Source: Pseudonocardia hierapolitana (GTDB lineage Bacteria > Actinomycetota > Actinomycetes > Mycobacteriales > Pseudonocardiaceae). From it: DNA of 64,000 bases. The notes under the pieces are model-generated. The model was not told where the DNA came from, made no database searches, and was given only the letters and a program-made list of their open reading frames with translations. Numbering within the stretch: the first letter of the stretch is position 1; every line of letters starts with the position of its first letter. This document shows positions 52,822 to 61,347 of the stretch, in pieces. The translations under genes and the position numbers were made by a program. The DNA is taken from contig NZ_VIWU01000001.1 in NCBI RefSeq assembly GCF_007994075.1, forward strand, positions 8,432,001-8,496,000, given 5' to 3'.

Positions 52822-53955
52822 TCAGACCGCGACCGTCTCCTGCGGCTTCGGCGGCAGCGTCGCCAACTCGGCCTCGTAGGCGGCGTCCATCTTCGGCTCC
52901 ATCCCGTGCTCGGCCAGCGCGGCGCGGAACGTCTCGCGGACGTAGGGCGACTCGTCGGCGTAGTCGATCTGGTCGCCGCCGACGCGCTGGCTGATCCACG
53001 CCTTCGGCACGCCCTGCGCGTTGCGCACCGAGACGACCTCGTGCTTGAACGCGAGGTAGCGGGCTGGCTCGGTGCCGCTGTTGAAGTGCTGGTGGAACCA
53101 CATGTTCGGCGGGACGATCAGGCTGCCGGGACCCCACTCGTAGCGCCGCGGCTCCTCGCCTTCGGGCCACATCAGGCTGTAGCCCTCGCCGGACAGGATG
53201 ATCACGTGTGCTCCGGGGCCGTGCCGGTGCCCCTTCTTGTACGTCGCGGTCGGGAACTGCGAGATGTGGCTGTTCATCGATCCCTTGGCCATGGCGAAGC
53301 GGATGTGCCCGCCGCCCGCGCCGCGCTCCTTGGCCTCGATGAGCGGCAGGTTGGCGGCGTCGGCGACGAAGTTGGTGTCGAGCAACAGGCCCTTCTGCTC
53401 GCCCTTCGGGGCGAAGTAGTCGGGCTCGCCGGCGAACCGCTTCGGGAAGTCGTGCGCCGTGCCGAACACGAAGTCGACGTCGTCGTAGAGGTTCAGGACG
53501 GGCGGCAGGTTCGTCGAGGCGACGAAGCGTGCTGCCCGCTGCCCGGATCCGTTGAAGTGCTGGTGGTTCGCGTTCAGCGGGATCGCGAACAGCGATCCGG
53601 GCTGCCACTCGAAGGTGACCTCTGCGCCGGCGTCGTTCCAGACGCGCGTCGACCCGTGCCCGTCCAGGACCAGCACCATCTCCTCGCACAGCTGCCGGTG
53701 CGGCGCGAGCTGCCCGCCCGCGGGGATCTCGCAGACGTAGCAGTCGTTGGAGGTGCGGGTGGCCTCGTGGTTGATGAAGACGCCGCGGCCGCCACGCCGC
53801 TCCCACGGCTTGAGCTCGACGGTGCGCAGGTCGGGCACGTAGTGGGCAGCGATGATGTCGAGGCCCTCCGCTGCCACCCACCGCGTGTACGGCGAGTCCT
53901 TCTCGGTGGCGAACTTCGCCGCCAGGTCGTCGGTGACGAGCGCGTCCTTAGCCAT
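52822..53955 (-). CDS. Bicupin protein
   Basis: The 377-residue protein has two cupin domains: first with GGQLAPHRQLCEEMVLVLDG and IPLNANHQHFNGSG, second with GHRHGPGAHVIILSG and VPPNMWFHQHFNSGTE. In domain 1 the second His of HxH is Gln; in domain 2 the Glu is His, so at most one site is classical. The size fits gentisate- or homogentisate-type dioxygenases. Co-transcribed with eutA-like. ATG 53955. Confidence 0.82.
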   Translation of the reverse strand: MAKDALVTDDLAAKFATEKDSPYTRWVAAEGLDIIAAHYVPDLRTVELKPWERRGGRGVFINHEATRTSNDCYVCEIPAGGQLAPHRQLCEEMVLVLDGHGSTRVWNDAGAEVTFEWQPGSLFAIPLNANHQHFNGSGQRAARFVASTNLPPVLNLYDDVDFVFGTAHDFPKRFAGEPDYFAPKGEQKGLLLDTNFVADAANLPLIEAKERGAGGGHIRFAMAKGSMNSHISQFPTATYKKGHRHGPGAHVIILSGEGYSLMWPEGEEPRRYEWGPGSLIVPPNMWFHQHFNSGTEPARYLAFKHEVVSVRNAQGVPKAWISQRVGGDQIDYADESPYVRETFRAALAEHGMEPKMDAAYEAELATLPPKPQETVAV

Positions 53956-53978
53956 CGGGCCTCCCTGTCGGCAATAAT

Positions 53979-53989
53979 TGGTAAGACCG
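53979..53989. promoter_or_regulatory. GntR-type site TGGTAAGACCG
   Basis: 24 bases before the bicupin start (complement strand). Reads CGGTCTTACCA on the coding strand, one base from the best operator at 43807. Confidence 0.6.
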
Positions 53990-54020
53990 TAAGACCCTTC
54001 CTGTCACCTGTCAAAGAACC

Positions 54021-54048
54021 TTGACACTCAATGGTCTTACCAGTAGAC
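54021..54048. promoter_or_regulatory. Promoter with operator: TTGACA -35 and TGGTCTTACCA in the spacer
   Basis: TTGACA at 54021-54026 is followed 17 bases later by TAGACC. The full operator match TGGTCTTACCA (54032-54042) sits in the spacer, so a bound repressor would block polymerase of the 54.1-60.1 kb operon directly. Confidence 0.6.
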
Positions 54049-54094
54049 CTTAGTCGCCGAGCGGCGGCGCCGACGCCGCGCAGAGGAGGCCACC

Positions 54095-55120
54095 GTGGGT
54101 GAAGACGGTCGCGTGTTCGTGCGCGGTCTGGAGTCCGACAAGTACGAGCTCGAGGCGTTCCGCCGGGAGCAGCTGGCGCGGGCGCGGGTCCGCGACGACA
54201 CCGTCGTCACCGACCACGGCGAGGCCGTGGCCCACTCGGGCAGCAACAAGCAGTCGCGCACGTGGTGGCGGATCGGCCCGGGCGACGAGGAGTTCCTGAC
54301 CCAGACGCTGCAGGTGCACTTCGTCGAGATCGACGGGCACGGCAGCAACCGCGGCCACGGCCACCAGAACGAAGCCGCGTTCTACATCCTCTCCGGCGCC
54401 GGCTACGAGATCCACGACGACCAGCGCTACGACTGGAAGGAAGGCGACTTCGTCTTCGTCCACACCGACTCGGTGCACCGGCACTTCAACCCCTACGACG
54501 AGAAGGCGCTGACCCTCGTCGTGAAGGCCAAGAGCAGCTGGATGTTCCTCGGCCTGTTGCAGCAGGGGCGGGGCGGCCCGGTCGACCGGCCGGACGAGTT
54601 CGGCCCCCGCGAGGACTGGTCGCAGATCTGGACGCCCGGCGTGCTCGACCGCACCAAGGTGATCGGCGTCGAGGACACGGTCTGGGAGGACACCGAGCTG
54701 GGCCGCATCCGCGTGATGACGAGCCCGCAGACCGACCACGCGCGCCTGTTCAGCGTGGACGCGTTCGAGTGGGCCGTCGACGCGGGCAGCCGCACGGCCC
54801 GCTACTGGAAGATGGCTGACGAGGTCCTCTACGCCCTCCACGGCGGCGGCTACTCGCTGCACTGGGAGGTGCAGGCCGAGATCGCCGAGCGGTACTACGC
54901 GCACATCGCGAAGGAGCCGACGCGCCACGAGTTCTCCCAGGGCGACGTCCTGTACGTCCCGCAGAACACCGTGGCCCAGCACTTCGCGGCCGACGGCACG
55001 CCGCTGCGGCTGCTCAGCTTCCAGAACCGGTTGTTCAAGCACCTGGGTTACGACAACGTGAAGGTGCTCGAGCCCGCGCCCCGGTCGGAGACCGCGGCTG
55101 CCGACCTCGCCCGGGCCTGA
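54095..55120 (+). CDS. Bicupin protein
   Basis: The 341-residue protein has an intact first cupin (HGSNRGHGHQNEAAFYILSG and VHTDSVHRHFNPYD) and a second domain lacking the HxH set (GSRTARYWKMADEVLYALHG, YVPQNTVAQHF). Therefore one metal site is expected. The first domain is close to the cupin at 33478. GTG 54095 has AGGAGG before it. First gene of the unit bicupin-ThDP-ALDH-ThDP, so it may provide the oxoacid used by the ThDP enzymes. Confidence 0.83.
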   Translation: MGEDGRVFVRGLESDKYELEAFRREQLARARVRDDTVVTDHGEAVAHSGSNKQSRTWWRIGPGDEEFLTQTLQVHFVEIDGHGSNRGHGHQNEAAFYILSGAGYEIHDDQRYDWKEGDFVFVHTDSVHRHFNPYDEKALTLVVKAKSSWMFLGLLQQGRGGPVDRPDEFGPREDWSQIWTPGVLDRTKVIGVEDTVWEDTELGRIRVMTSPQTDHARLFSVDAFEWAVDAGSRTARYWKMADEVLYALHGGGYSLHWEVQAEIAERYYAHIAKEPTRHEFSQGDVLYVPQNTVAQHFAADGTPLRLLSFQNRLFKHLGYDNVKVLEPAPRSETAAADLARA

Positions 55121-55123
55121 TCG

Positions 55124-56872
55124 ATGAGTGCGGTCGAGAGGCCGGTCGAGAACGCGCCGGCGCCCGCCGCGTACGGCAGCGACCTGGTGGTGGACCTGCT
55201 GCGGGCGCTCGGCACCCGCTACGTCCCGCTGAACCCCGGCTCGTCGTTCCGGGGCCTGCACGACTCACTGGTCAACCACGGCGGCAACACCGATCCGCAG
55301 CTGATGCTGTGCCTGCACGAGGAGATCGCGGTCTCCCTGGCCCACGGCTACGCCAAGGGCTCGCGGCAGGTGGGCGTGGCGGCGGTGCACGACCTCGTCG
55401 GGCTCATGCACGCCTCGATGGCCGTCTACGACGCGTTCTGCGACCGGGTGCCGCTGCTGGTGCTGGGCGGCAGCGGGCCGGTGGACCCGGCGCTGCGCCG
55501 TCCCATCGACTGGATCCACTCGGCCACCACCCAGGCGCAGCTCGTGCGCGACTTCGTCACCTGGGACGCCGAACCGGCCACGCCCGCGGCGTTCGTCGCC
55601 GACGTGCTGGCCGCGCACCGGCGGACGGCGAGCGTCCCGCGGGGCCCGGCGTACGTCTCGCTGGACGCCGGGGTGCAGGAGGCTCCGCTCGCCGAGCCGG
55701 TGCCGCTCCCCGACCTGGAGCTGCACGCCCCCGCGCCTCCTCCGGCCGCCGACGCGGCGAGCGTCGAGCGGGCCGTGGACGTGCTGCTCGCCGCGCGGCG
55801 CCCGGTCGTCACCGCGGGCGCGCTGGACTGGGATCCCGCCGCCACGGACGTGCTCGTCGAGCTGGTGGAACTGCTCGGCGCCGCGTACCACGACGACCGC
55901 AACACGGTCTCCTTCCCCACAGCGCACCCGCTGAACGGCACGGGCGACGCGAGCTGGTTCGAGCGCGCCGACGTCGTGCTCGCGATCGGGCTGCCCGACG
56001 TGCCCGGCCGGCTGCGCCGCCGCGACCGGAGCCGCACGGACGGGCCGGTCGTCCAGCCGGCGATCGTCGACGTCTCCACCGGGCACCTGGATCAGCGGTC
56101 CTGGTCGCACGCGTTCCAGACCCCGTTCCCGCGGGCCGCCCAGCTGCTCGCCGACCCGCTCACCGGGGCGCGCCAGCTGCTGGCCGCGCTGCGGGACCGC
56201 GCGCCGGACGCATCCGCTCGCCGCGAGGAGGTCGGAGCGCAGGTGCTCATCCGGCGCGAGCGGGCGGCGGCCGCGCGCCGGACGACGTGGAACGCCCGGC
56301 CGATCGCACCGGCACGCATGGTCGCGGAGCTGTGGGACGTCGTGCGGGACGTGCCGCACCTGCTCTGCCTGCGCAACACCCGCAGCTGGCCCGAGGGCAT
56401 CTGGGAGCTGCCCGGCGCCGGGAGCTACCTCGGCCACTCCGGCGGCGGTGGCGTCGGATACGGGCCCGGGGCGTTCGTCGGCGGGGCCCTCGCGGCCCGG
56501 GACCGGGGCCTGCTCGGCGTCGGGATCGTCGGCGACGGCGACCTCCTCATGGCCGCCGGCGCGCTCTGGACCGCCGTGCACTACCGGATCCCGGGGCTGC
56601 TGGTCGTCAACGACAACGGCTCCTTCTACAACGACGAGCCGCACCAGGCCGCCGTCGCCCGCGAGCGTGGCCGGCCGGAGACGAACAGCTGGATCGGGAT
56701 GCGCATCGCAGACCCCGCGGTCGACATCGACGGCCTCGCCGCCTCGTACGGGTGCTGGACGGCCGGCACGGTCACCGAGCCCGACGAGCTCGCCGGCGCG
56801 TTCGCGAAGGGGCTGGCCGCGGCGCAGGACGGACAGCTCGCGGTCGTCCACGTGCGGACGGCGCCGGCATGA
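55124..56872 (+). CDS. Thiamine-diphosphate-dependent enzyme (benzoylformate decarboxylase/ALS-like)
   Basis: The 582-residue protein has the pyrimidine-domain catalytic Glu in CLHEEIAVSLAHGYAK, LNPGSSFRGLHDSLVN, and the cofactor motif GDGDLLMAAGALWTAV ending LLVVNDNGSFYND. Such enzymes decarboxylate 2-oxo acids (benzoylformate, indolepyruvate) or join them. Start ATG 55124, 3 bases after the bicupin gene; its stop overlaps the aldehyde dehydrogenase. Probably gives an aldehyde for that enzyme. A paralogue follows at 58365. Confidence 0.9.
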   Translation: MSAVERPVENAPAPAAYGSDLVVDLLRALGTRYVPLNPGSSFRGLHDSLVNHGGNTDPQLMLCLHEEIAVSLAHGYAKGSRQVGVAAVHDLVGLMHASMAVYDAFCDRVPLLVLGGSGPVDPALRRPIDWIHSATTQAQLVRDFVTWDAEPATPAAFVADVLAAHRRTASVPRGPAYVSLDAGVQEAPLAEPVPLPDLELHAPAPPPAADAASVERAVDVLLAARRPVVTAGALDWDPAATDVLVELVELLGAAYHDDRNTVSFPTAHPLNGTGDASWFERADVVLAIGLPDVPGRLRRRDRSRTDGPVVQPAIVDVSTGHLDQRSWSHAFQTPFPRAAQLLADPLTGARQLLAALRDRAPDASARREEVGAQVLIRRERAAAARRTTWNARPIAPARMVAELWDVVRDVPHLLCLRNTRSWPEGIWELPGAGSYLGHSGGGGVGYGPGAFVGGALAARDRGLLGVGIVGDGDLLMAAGALWTAVHYRIPGLLVVNDNGSFYNDEPHQAAVARERGRPETNSWIGMRIADPAVDIDGLAASYGCWTAGTVTEPDELAGAFAKGLAAAQDGQLAVVHVRTAPA

Positions 56873-58368
56873 GCGTCCTCGGCCGGGTCGGACGCGGTCG
56901 CGCGCCGGTGCACGCGCAGATGTCGATCGGCGGGCGGTGGCGCGACGCCGCCTCCGGTGCCCGCCTCGACTGCATCGATCCCACCACGGAGGAGCTGCTC
57001 GGCACGGTGCCGGCGGGCGGCGCTGCCGACGCCGACCTCGCCGTCCAGGCCGCGCAGGAGGCGGCCGGGGCGTGGCGAGCGCTGGGCTGGACGAAGCGCG
57101 CGGCCCTGCTGCGCGACCTCGCCGCCGCCGTCGCCGAGGTCGCCGAACCGCTCGCCGTCCTGGACACGCTCGACAGCGGCAACCCGATCGCCGGCATGCG
57201 CGGAGACCTCGAGTCGACCGTGCGGGAGCTGCACTACTTCGCAGGCCTCGCCGGACAGACGCACGGGACCAGCACACCGACCGCCGCCGGGACCGTGTCG
57301 TCCACCCAGCGCGAGCCCTACGGCGTCGTCGTGCGGATCGTGCCGTTCAACCACCCCTTCAAGTTCGCCTGCGGCAAGGCGGCCGCCGCGCTCGCCTCCG
57401 GCAACAGCGTGGTCGTCAAGCCGGGCGAGCAGACGTCGCTGTCGGCGATCGCGCTCGCCGAGGTCGCCGAGGCGGTGCTCCCGCCGGGCGTGCTGACGGT
57501 CGTCACGGGCACCGGCGCCGAGCTGGGCCAGGCGCTCGTCGCGCACCCGGGCGTGCAGCGGGTGGCGTTCACCGGCTCGGTGCCCACCGGACGCGCGATC
57601 ATGGCGGCCGCCGCGCAGAACCTCGCGCACGTCACCCTCGAACTCGGCGGCAAGAACCCGCTGATCGTGTGTCCCGACATCGACGTCCGCAAGGCCGCCC
57701 ACGACGCCGTCGCGAGCATGAACATCGCGCGCAGCAACGGGCAGTCCTGCGGATCGACCTCGCGGATCTACGTGCACGACAGCATCCGCGCGGAGTTCAC
57801 GGACGCGTTGCTCGAGCGGGTGGGCGCGCTGAGCGTCGGCGACCCGTGCGACGAGGCGAACGACGTCGGCCCGCTCGCGTTCGCCGCCCATCACGCGCGC
57901 GTGCTCGACCACGTCGACCGCGCGAAGGGCGCCGGCGCCACGCTCGCCGCGGGCGGCTCCCGGCCGGCCGGGCTGGACCGGGGCTACTTCGTGGAGCCGA
58001 CCGTGTTCACGAACGTCACCGACGACATGCCGATCGCGCGCGAGGAGGTGTTCGGGCCGGTCATGGCGGTGCTCGGCTTCTCCGATCTCGACGACGCCGT
58101 CCGTCGCGCCAACGACACCGACTACGGGCTCACGGCGAACGTCTACACGCGCGACCTGGGCGTCGCGCACCGGCTGGCCGACCGGCTGCAGGCCGGCTAC
58201 GTCTACGTCAACGGCACCGGGCGCCGTCCGCCCGGCTCGCCCTTCGGCGGCTGGAAGCACAGCGGCCTGGGCAAGGAGAACGCGCACGAGGAGCTGCTCT
58301 CCTACACGCGCGAGAAGACGATCACGATCACCCTGCCTCCCGAGGACCCCGACTGGAGCGGTCGATGA
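56869..58368 (+). CDS. Aldehyde dehydrogenase (NAD(P)-dependent)
   Basis: The 499-residue enzyme has VRIVPFNHPFKFACGKAAAA, FTGSVPTGRAIM, catalytic Glu in LELGGKNPLI and catalytic Cys in RSNGQSCGSTSR, EEVFGPVMAV. A typical ALDH-superfamily member. ATG 56869 overlaps the previous stop (ATGA) and its own end overlaps the next ThDP gene (ATGA). Its placement between two decarboxylase-like genes implies oxidation of an aldehyde made by either. Confidence 0.94.
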   Translation: MSVLGRVGRGRAPVHAQMSIGGRWRDAASGARLDCIDPTTEELLGTVPAGGAADADLAVQAAQEAAGAWRALGWTKRAALLRDLAAAVAEVAEPLAVLDTLDSGNPIAGMRGDLESTVRELHYFAGLAGQTHGTSTPTAAGTVSSTQREPYGVVVRIVPFNHPFKFACGKAAAALASGNSVVVKPGEQTSLSAIALAEVAEAVLPPGVLTVVTGTGAELGQALVAHPGVQRVAFTGSVPTGRAIMAAAAQNLAHVTLELGGKNPLIVCPDIDVRKAAHDAVASMNIARSNGQSCGSTSRIYVHDSIRAEFTDALLERVGALSVGDPCDEANDVGPLAFAAHHARVLDHVDRAKGAGATLAAGGSRPAGLDRGYFVEPTVFTNVTDDMPIAREEVFGPVMAVLGFSDLDDAVRRANDTDYGLTANVYTRDLGVAHRLADRLQAGYVYVNGTGRRPPGSPFGGWKHSGLGKENAHEELLSYTREKTITITLPPEDPDWSGR

Positions 58369-60146
58369 CGACGAGCAGCGCCCATCCTTCCTGGGCACCG
58401 TACGACAAGGCGGTCTGGGGCTCCGACGTCATGGTCGACGCCCTCCGCGAGCTCCACCTGCCCTACATCGCGCTCAACCCCGGTTCCTCGTTCCGCGGCC
58501 TGCACGACTCGCTCGTCAACTACGCGGGCGACGAGATGCAGATGATCGAGTGCCCGCACGAGAAGATCGCCGTCGCGCTGGCACACGGCTACGCGAAGGC
58601 GACCGGACGGCCGATGGGCGTGCTGCTGCACGACCTGGTCGGGCTCCTGCAGGGCACGATGGGCATCTACTACGCCTACATCGACCGGGCGCCCGTCCTG
58701 GTCCTGGGCGGTTCCGGGCCGGCCGACCACGACCGGCGCCGGCCCTACATCGACTGGATCCACTCCGCGAACGTGCAGGGCCAGGCGGTCCGCGAGTACA
58801 CGAAGTGGGACCACGAGCCCCGCTCGATCGAATCCGTGCCGAGCGTGCTCGCACGCGCCCACCGCATCGCGACCACCGGGCCGGCCGGCCCCACGTACGT
58901 CGCCCTGGATGCCGGGCTCCAGGAGGACCGGGTCACCGAGCCGGTGCCCGTGGACGACGTCGCCGCGCTCGCCGCCGCGCCGTCCCCGGTGGCGCCGGAC
59001 CCGGCAGCGCTGCGGGCGCTCGCGGAGCAGCTGTGCGCGGCGGAGCGGCCGGTGATGGTGCTGGCCTACCCGGGGCGGGACCCGGCGTCGTTCGGGCACC
59101 TCGTCGACCTTGCCGAGCTGGTCGGGATCGGCGCGCTCGACACGCACTGGCGGCTCAACTTCCCCACCCGCCACCCGCTGTGCGTGAGCGACACCGACAT
59201 CGTCGACGAGGCCGACTGCGTGCTGTTCGTCGACGTGAAGGACATGGTCAAGCCCACCCACCGCACCGACCGGCTCGCGCGGCGGAACGTCTCCCGTCTC
59301 GCGCCGGGCTGCCGCGTGCTCTCGATCGGCTTCGGCGACATGGGCATCTCGTCCTGGAGCGAGGACTACGCCCAGCTCATCCCGGCCGACCACACCGTCG
59401 TCGCCGACACGGCCGTCGCGCTCCCGCTGCTGATCGAGGAGTGCCGCGCCCTGCTGGCCGAGGACGACGCCCAGCGTGCGGCCCAGCGCGCCGCGTGGAC
59501 GCGCAGGTTGACCGAGGTGCACGAGAACACCCGGGCCGGCTGGACCCAGCACGCGGCCGAAGTCGCCGGGGAGACGCCGGTGGCCACCGCGCAGCTCGCG
59601 GCTGCGGTGTGGAACGTCGTCCGGGAGCACGACTGGGTGCTCACCGCCGGCACGGCCGCGGAGTGGGCGTTGCGCCTCTGGGACTTCGACGCCCCGCACC
59701 GGCACCCCGGCAAGCAGCTGGGCACGGCCACCCAGATCGGCATCTCGCTCGGGGTGGCGCTCGCCCACAAGGGCACCGGCCGGCTCGTCGTGGACCTGCA
59801 GCCCGACGGTGACCTCATGTTCGACGTCGGCGCGCTGTGGGTGGCGAGCCGCTACCGGCTGCCACTGCTCGTGGTCATGTTCAACAACCGCGCCTACTAC
59901 AACGACTGGGAGCACCAGGAGAAGCTGGCGGCGCAGCGCGGCACGCCGGTCGACCGCGCGCACATCGGTATGGCGATCTCCGACCCGGCCCCGGACTTCG
60001 CGGCCGTGGCGAAGGGCTTCGGGTGGTACGCCGAGGGCCCGATCATGGACCCGGCAGCGGTCGAGGCCGCGGTTCGCCGCGCCGCCGCGCACGTGCAGGC
60101 GGCCGGCGGGCCGGCGCTGGTCGACGTGGTCTGCCAGCCGAAGTAA
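58365..60146 (+). CDS. Thiamine-diphosphate-dependent enzyme, variant cofactor motif
   Basis: The 593-residue protein is a paralogue of that at 55124: LNPGSSFRGLHDSLVNYAG, catalytic Glu in CPHEKIAVALAHGYAK and LVVDLQPDGDLMFDVGALW followed by LLVVMFNNRAYYND. The GDG triplet that starts the ThDP motif is PDG-D here, an altered first Gly, while the later Asn pair is kept. It may form a heteromer with the first or act on another oxoacid. Followed by 213 bases without a gene. Confidence 0.9.
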   Translation: MTTSSAHPSWAPYDKAVWGSDVMVDALRELHLPYIALNPGSSFRGLHDSLVNYAGDEMQMIECPHEKIAVALAHGYAKATGRPMGVLLHDLVGLLQGTMGIYYAYIDRAPVLVLGGSGPADHDRRRPYIDWIHSANVQGQAVREYTKWDHEPRSIESVPSVLARAHRIATTGPAGPTYVALDAGLQEDRVTEPVPVDDVAALAAAPSPVAPDPAALRALAEQLCAAERPVMVLAYPGRDPASFGHLVDLAELVGIGALDTHWRLNFPTRHPLCVSDTDIVDEADCVLFVDVKDMVKPTHRTDRLARRNVSRLAPGCRVLSIGFGDMGISSWSEDYAQLIPADHTVVADTAVALPLLIEECRALLAEDDAQRAAQRAAWTRRLTEVHENTRAGWTQHAAEVAGETPVATAQLAAAVWNVVREHDWVLTAGTAAEWALRLWDFDAPHRHPGKQLGTATQIGISLGVALAHKGTGRLVVDLQPDGDLMFDVGALWVASRYRLPLLVVMFNNRAYYNDWEHQEKLAAQRGTPVDRAHIGMAISDPAPDFAAVAKGFGWYAEGPIMDPAAVEAAVRRAAAHVQAAGGPALVDVVCQPK

Positions 60147-60359
60147 GGCCGGCGCGATCTCACAGAGCTGCAGCTCACGCCTGTTGCCGCATGCGGCTCG
60201 CATCCCGTCCGGCGGCGCGGCCCCTCGGGACGGCGTCGAGCCGCCGATGTGCTGGGGCGGGGCCGGCCGAGCGGCTCGGAGCCATCGGCTGGACGGCGCG
60301 CAGTGCGCGAGCCACCGCCGCCCACGGTGTAAGACCGGCCGAAGTGGAGGGAGTCCCGC

Positions 60360-61160
60360 GTGAGGGTCAGTAGCCGCGACGGTGGGTCGGGCACCCCGCT
60401 GGGCCACGAGCTCGCACCTCTGCGCGAGCTCGTGGCCGCGGCGTGCCGGGTGCTCGCCGGACGAGGGCTCGCCGACGGCGTCCTCGGGCACATCAGTGTG
60501 CGCGTGGATGACCAGCGGCTCCTGGTCCGATGCCGCGGGCCACGGGAGCGTGGGCTCGCGTTCACGACCCCGGAGGACGTTCGGCTCGTCGATCTCGAGG
60601 GCCGGGAAGGCGCGCGCGGTGAGCTCGACGGCGGGTACACCCCGCCGACCGAGCTGCCCCTGCACGTCGAGGTCCTACGCGCCCGAGCGGACGTCACCGC
60701 GGTGGTGCACGCGCACCCGCCCGAGGTCGTCGCCGCGGACCTCGCAGGCATCAGGATCCGCCCCATCATCGGTGCGTTCGACATCCCGGGCACCCGGCTC
60801 GCCGCCGGTGGTGTGCCGGTCCACCCTCGCGGGGTGCTCCTGCGGGACCGCAGGCTCGCCGTCGAGATGGTCGCCTCCATGGGAGACCGGCCGGTCGTCG
60901 TGCTCCGCGCCCACGGTCTCACCAGCGCGGCGGCGACCATCGAGCAGGCCGTCCTGCAGGCGATCAGCGTCGATCAGCTCGCCCGGTTGTCACTGAAGGT
61001 GGTCAGTGCCGGAGGGACCCTCACCGACCTACCGGAGGCGGACATGGCCGAGCTGCCAGACCTCGGCGCAGAGTTCAACACCGCCACCGCGTGGCGGCAC
61101 GAGCTCGCCCGACTCCCCGGCCTGCTCCCCCACGCAGGGGAGCCGTGTCAGCGCTCGTAA
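60360..61160 (+). CDS. Class II aldolase/adducin family protein (possible aromatic decarboxylase)
   Basis: The 266-residue protein has zinc ligands VVHAHPPEVVAADL (HxH) and VLRAHGLTSAAATIE (third His), with GGYTPPTELPLHVEVL. Members include fuculose-phosphate aldolase and 3,4-dihydroxyphthalate 2-decarboxylase (PhtC type). Next to a Rieske dioxygenase regulon, decarboxylation is plausible. GTG 60360 has GGAGGGAG upstream. A GTGTAAGACCG, similar to the operators, lies about 30 bases upstream. Confidence 0.85.
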   Translation: MRVSSRDGGSGTPLGHELAPLRELVAAACRVLAGRGLADGVLGHISVRVDDQRLLVRCRGPRERGLAFTTPEDVRLVDLEGREGARGELDGGYTPPTELPLHVEVLRARADVTAVVHAHPPEVVAADLAGIRIRPIIGAFDIPGTRLAAGGVPVHPRGVLLRDRRLAVEMVASMGDRPVVVLRAHGLTSAAATIEQAVLQAISVDQLARLSLKVVSAGGTLTDLPEADMAELPDLGAEFNTATAWRHELARLPGLLPHAGEPCQRS

Positions 61161-61347
61161 TGCCCTCCCACTGCCTCGCCACCACTACTGGTGCCTGCCA
61201 GTGCCGTCCCGTCAACGCGGATCAACGGTGGAGTTCAGCGGTTCCCGCCTCCACAACGCCGCACCCCATCCCGATCAGCTCCCCTGATCAGATCAGCTCA
61301 GTGAGCGGCGGCAGCCGCAGGCCCAGTCGCCGGCACATGCCGCCGAT

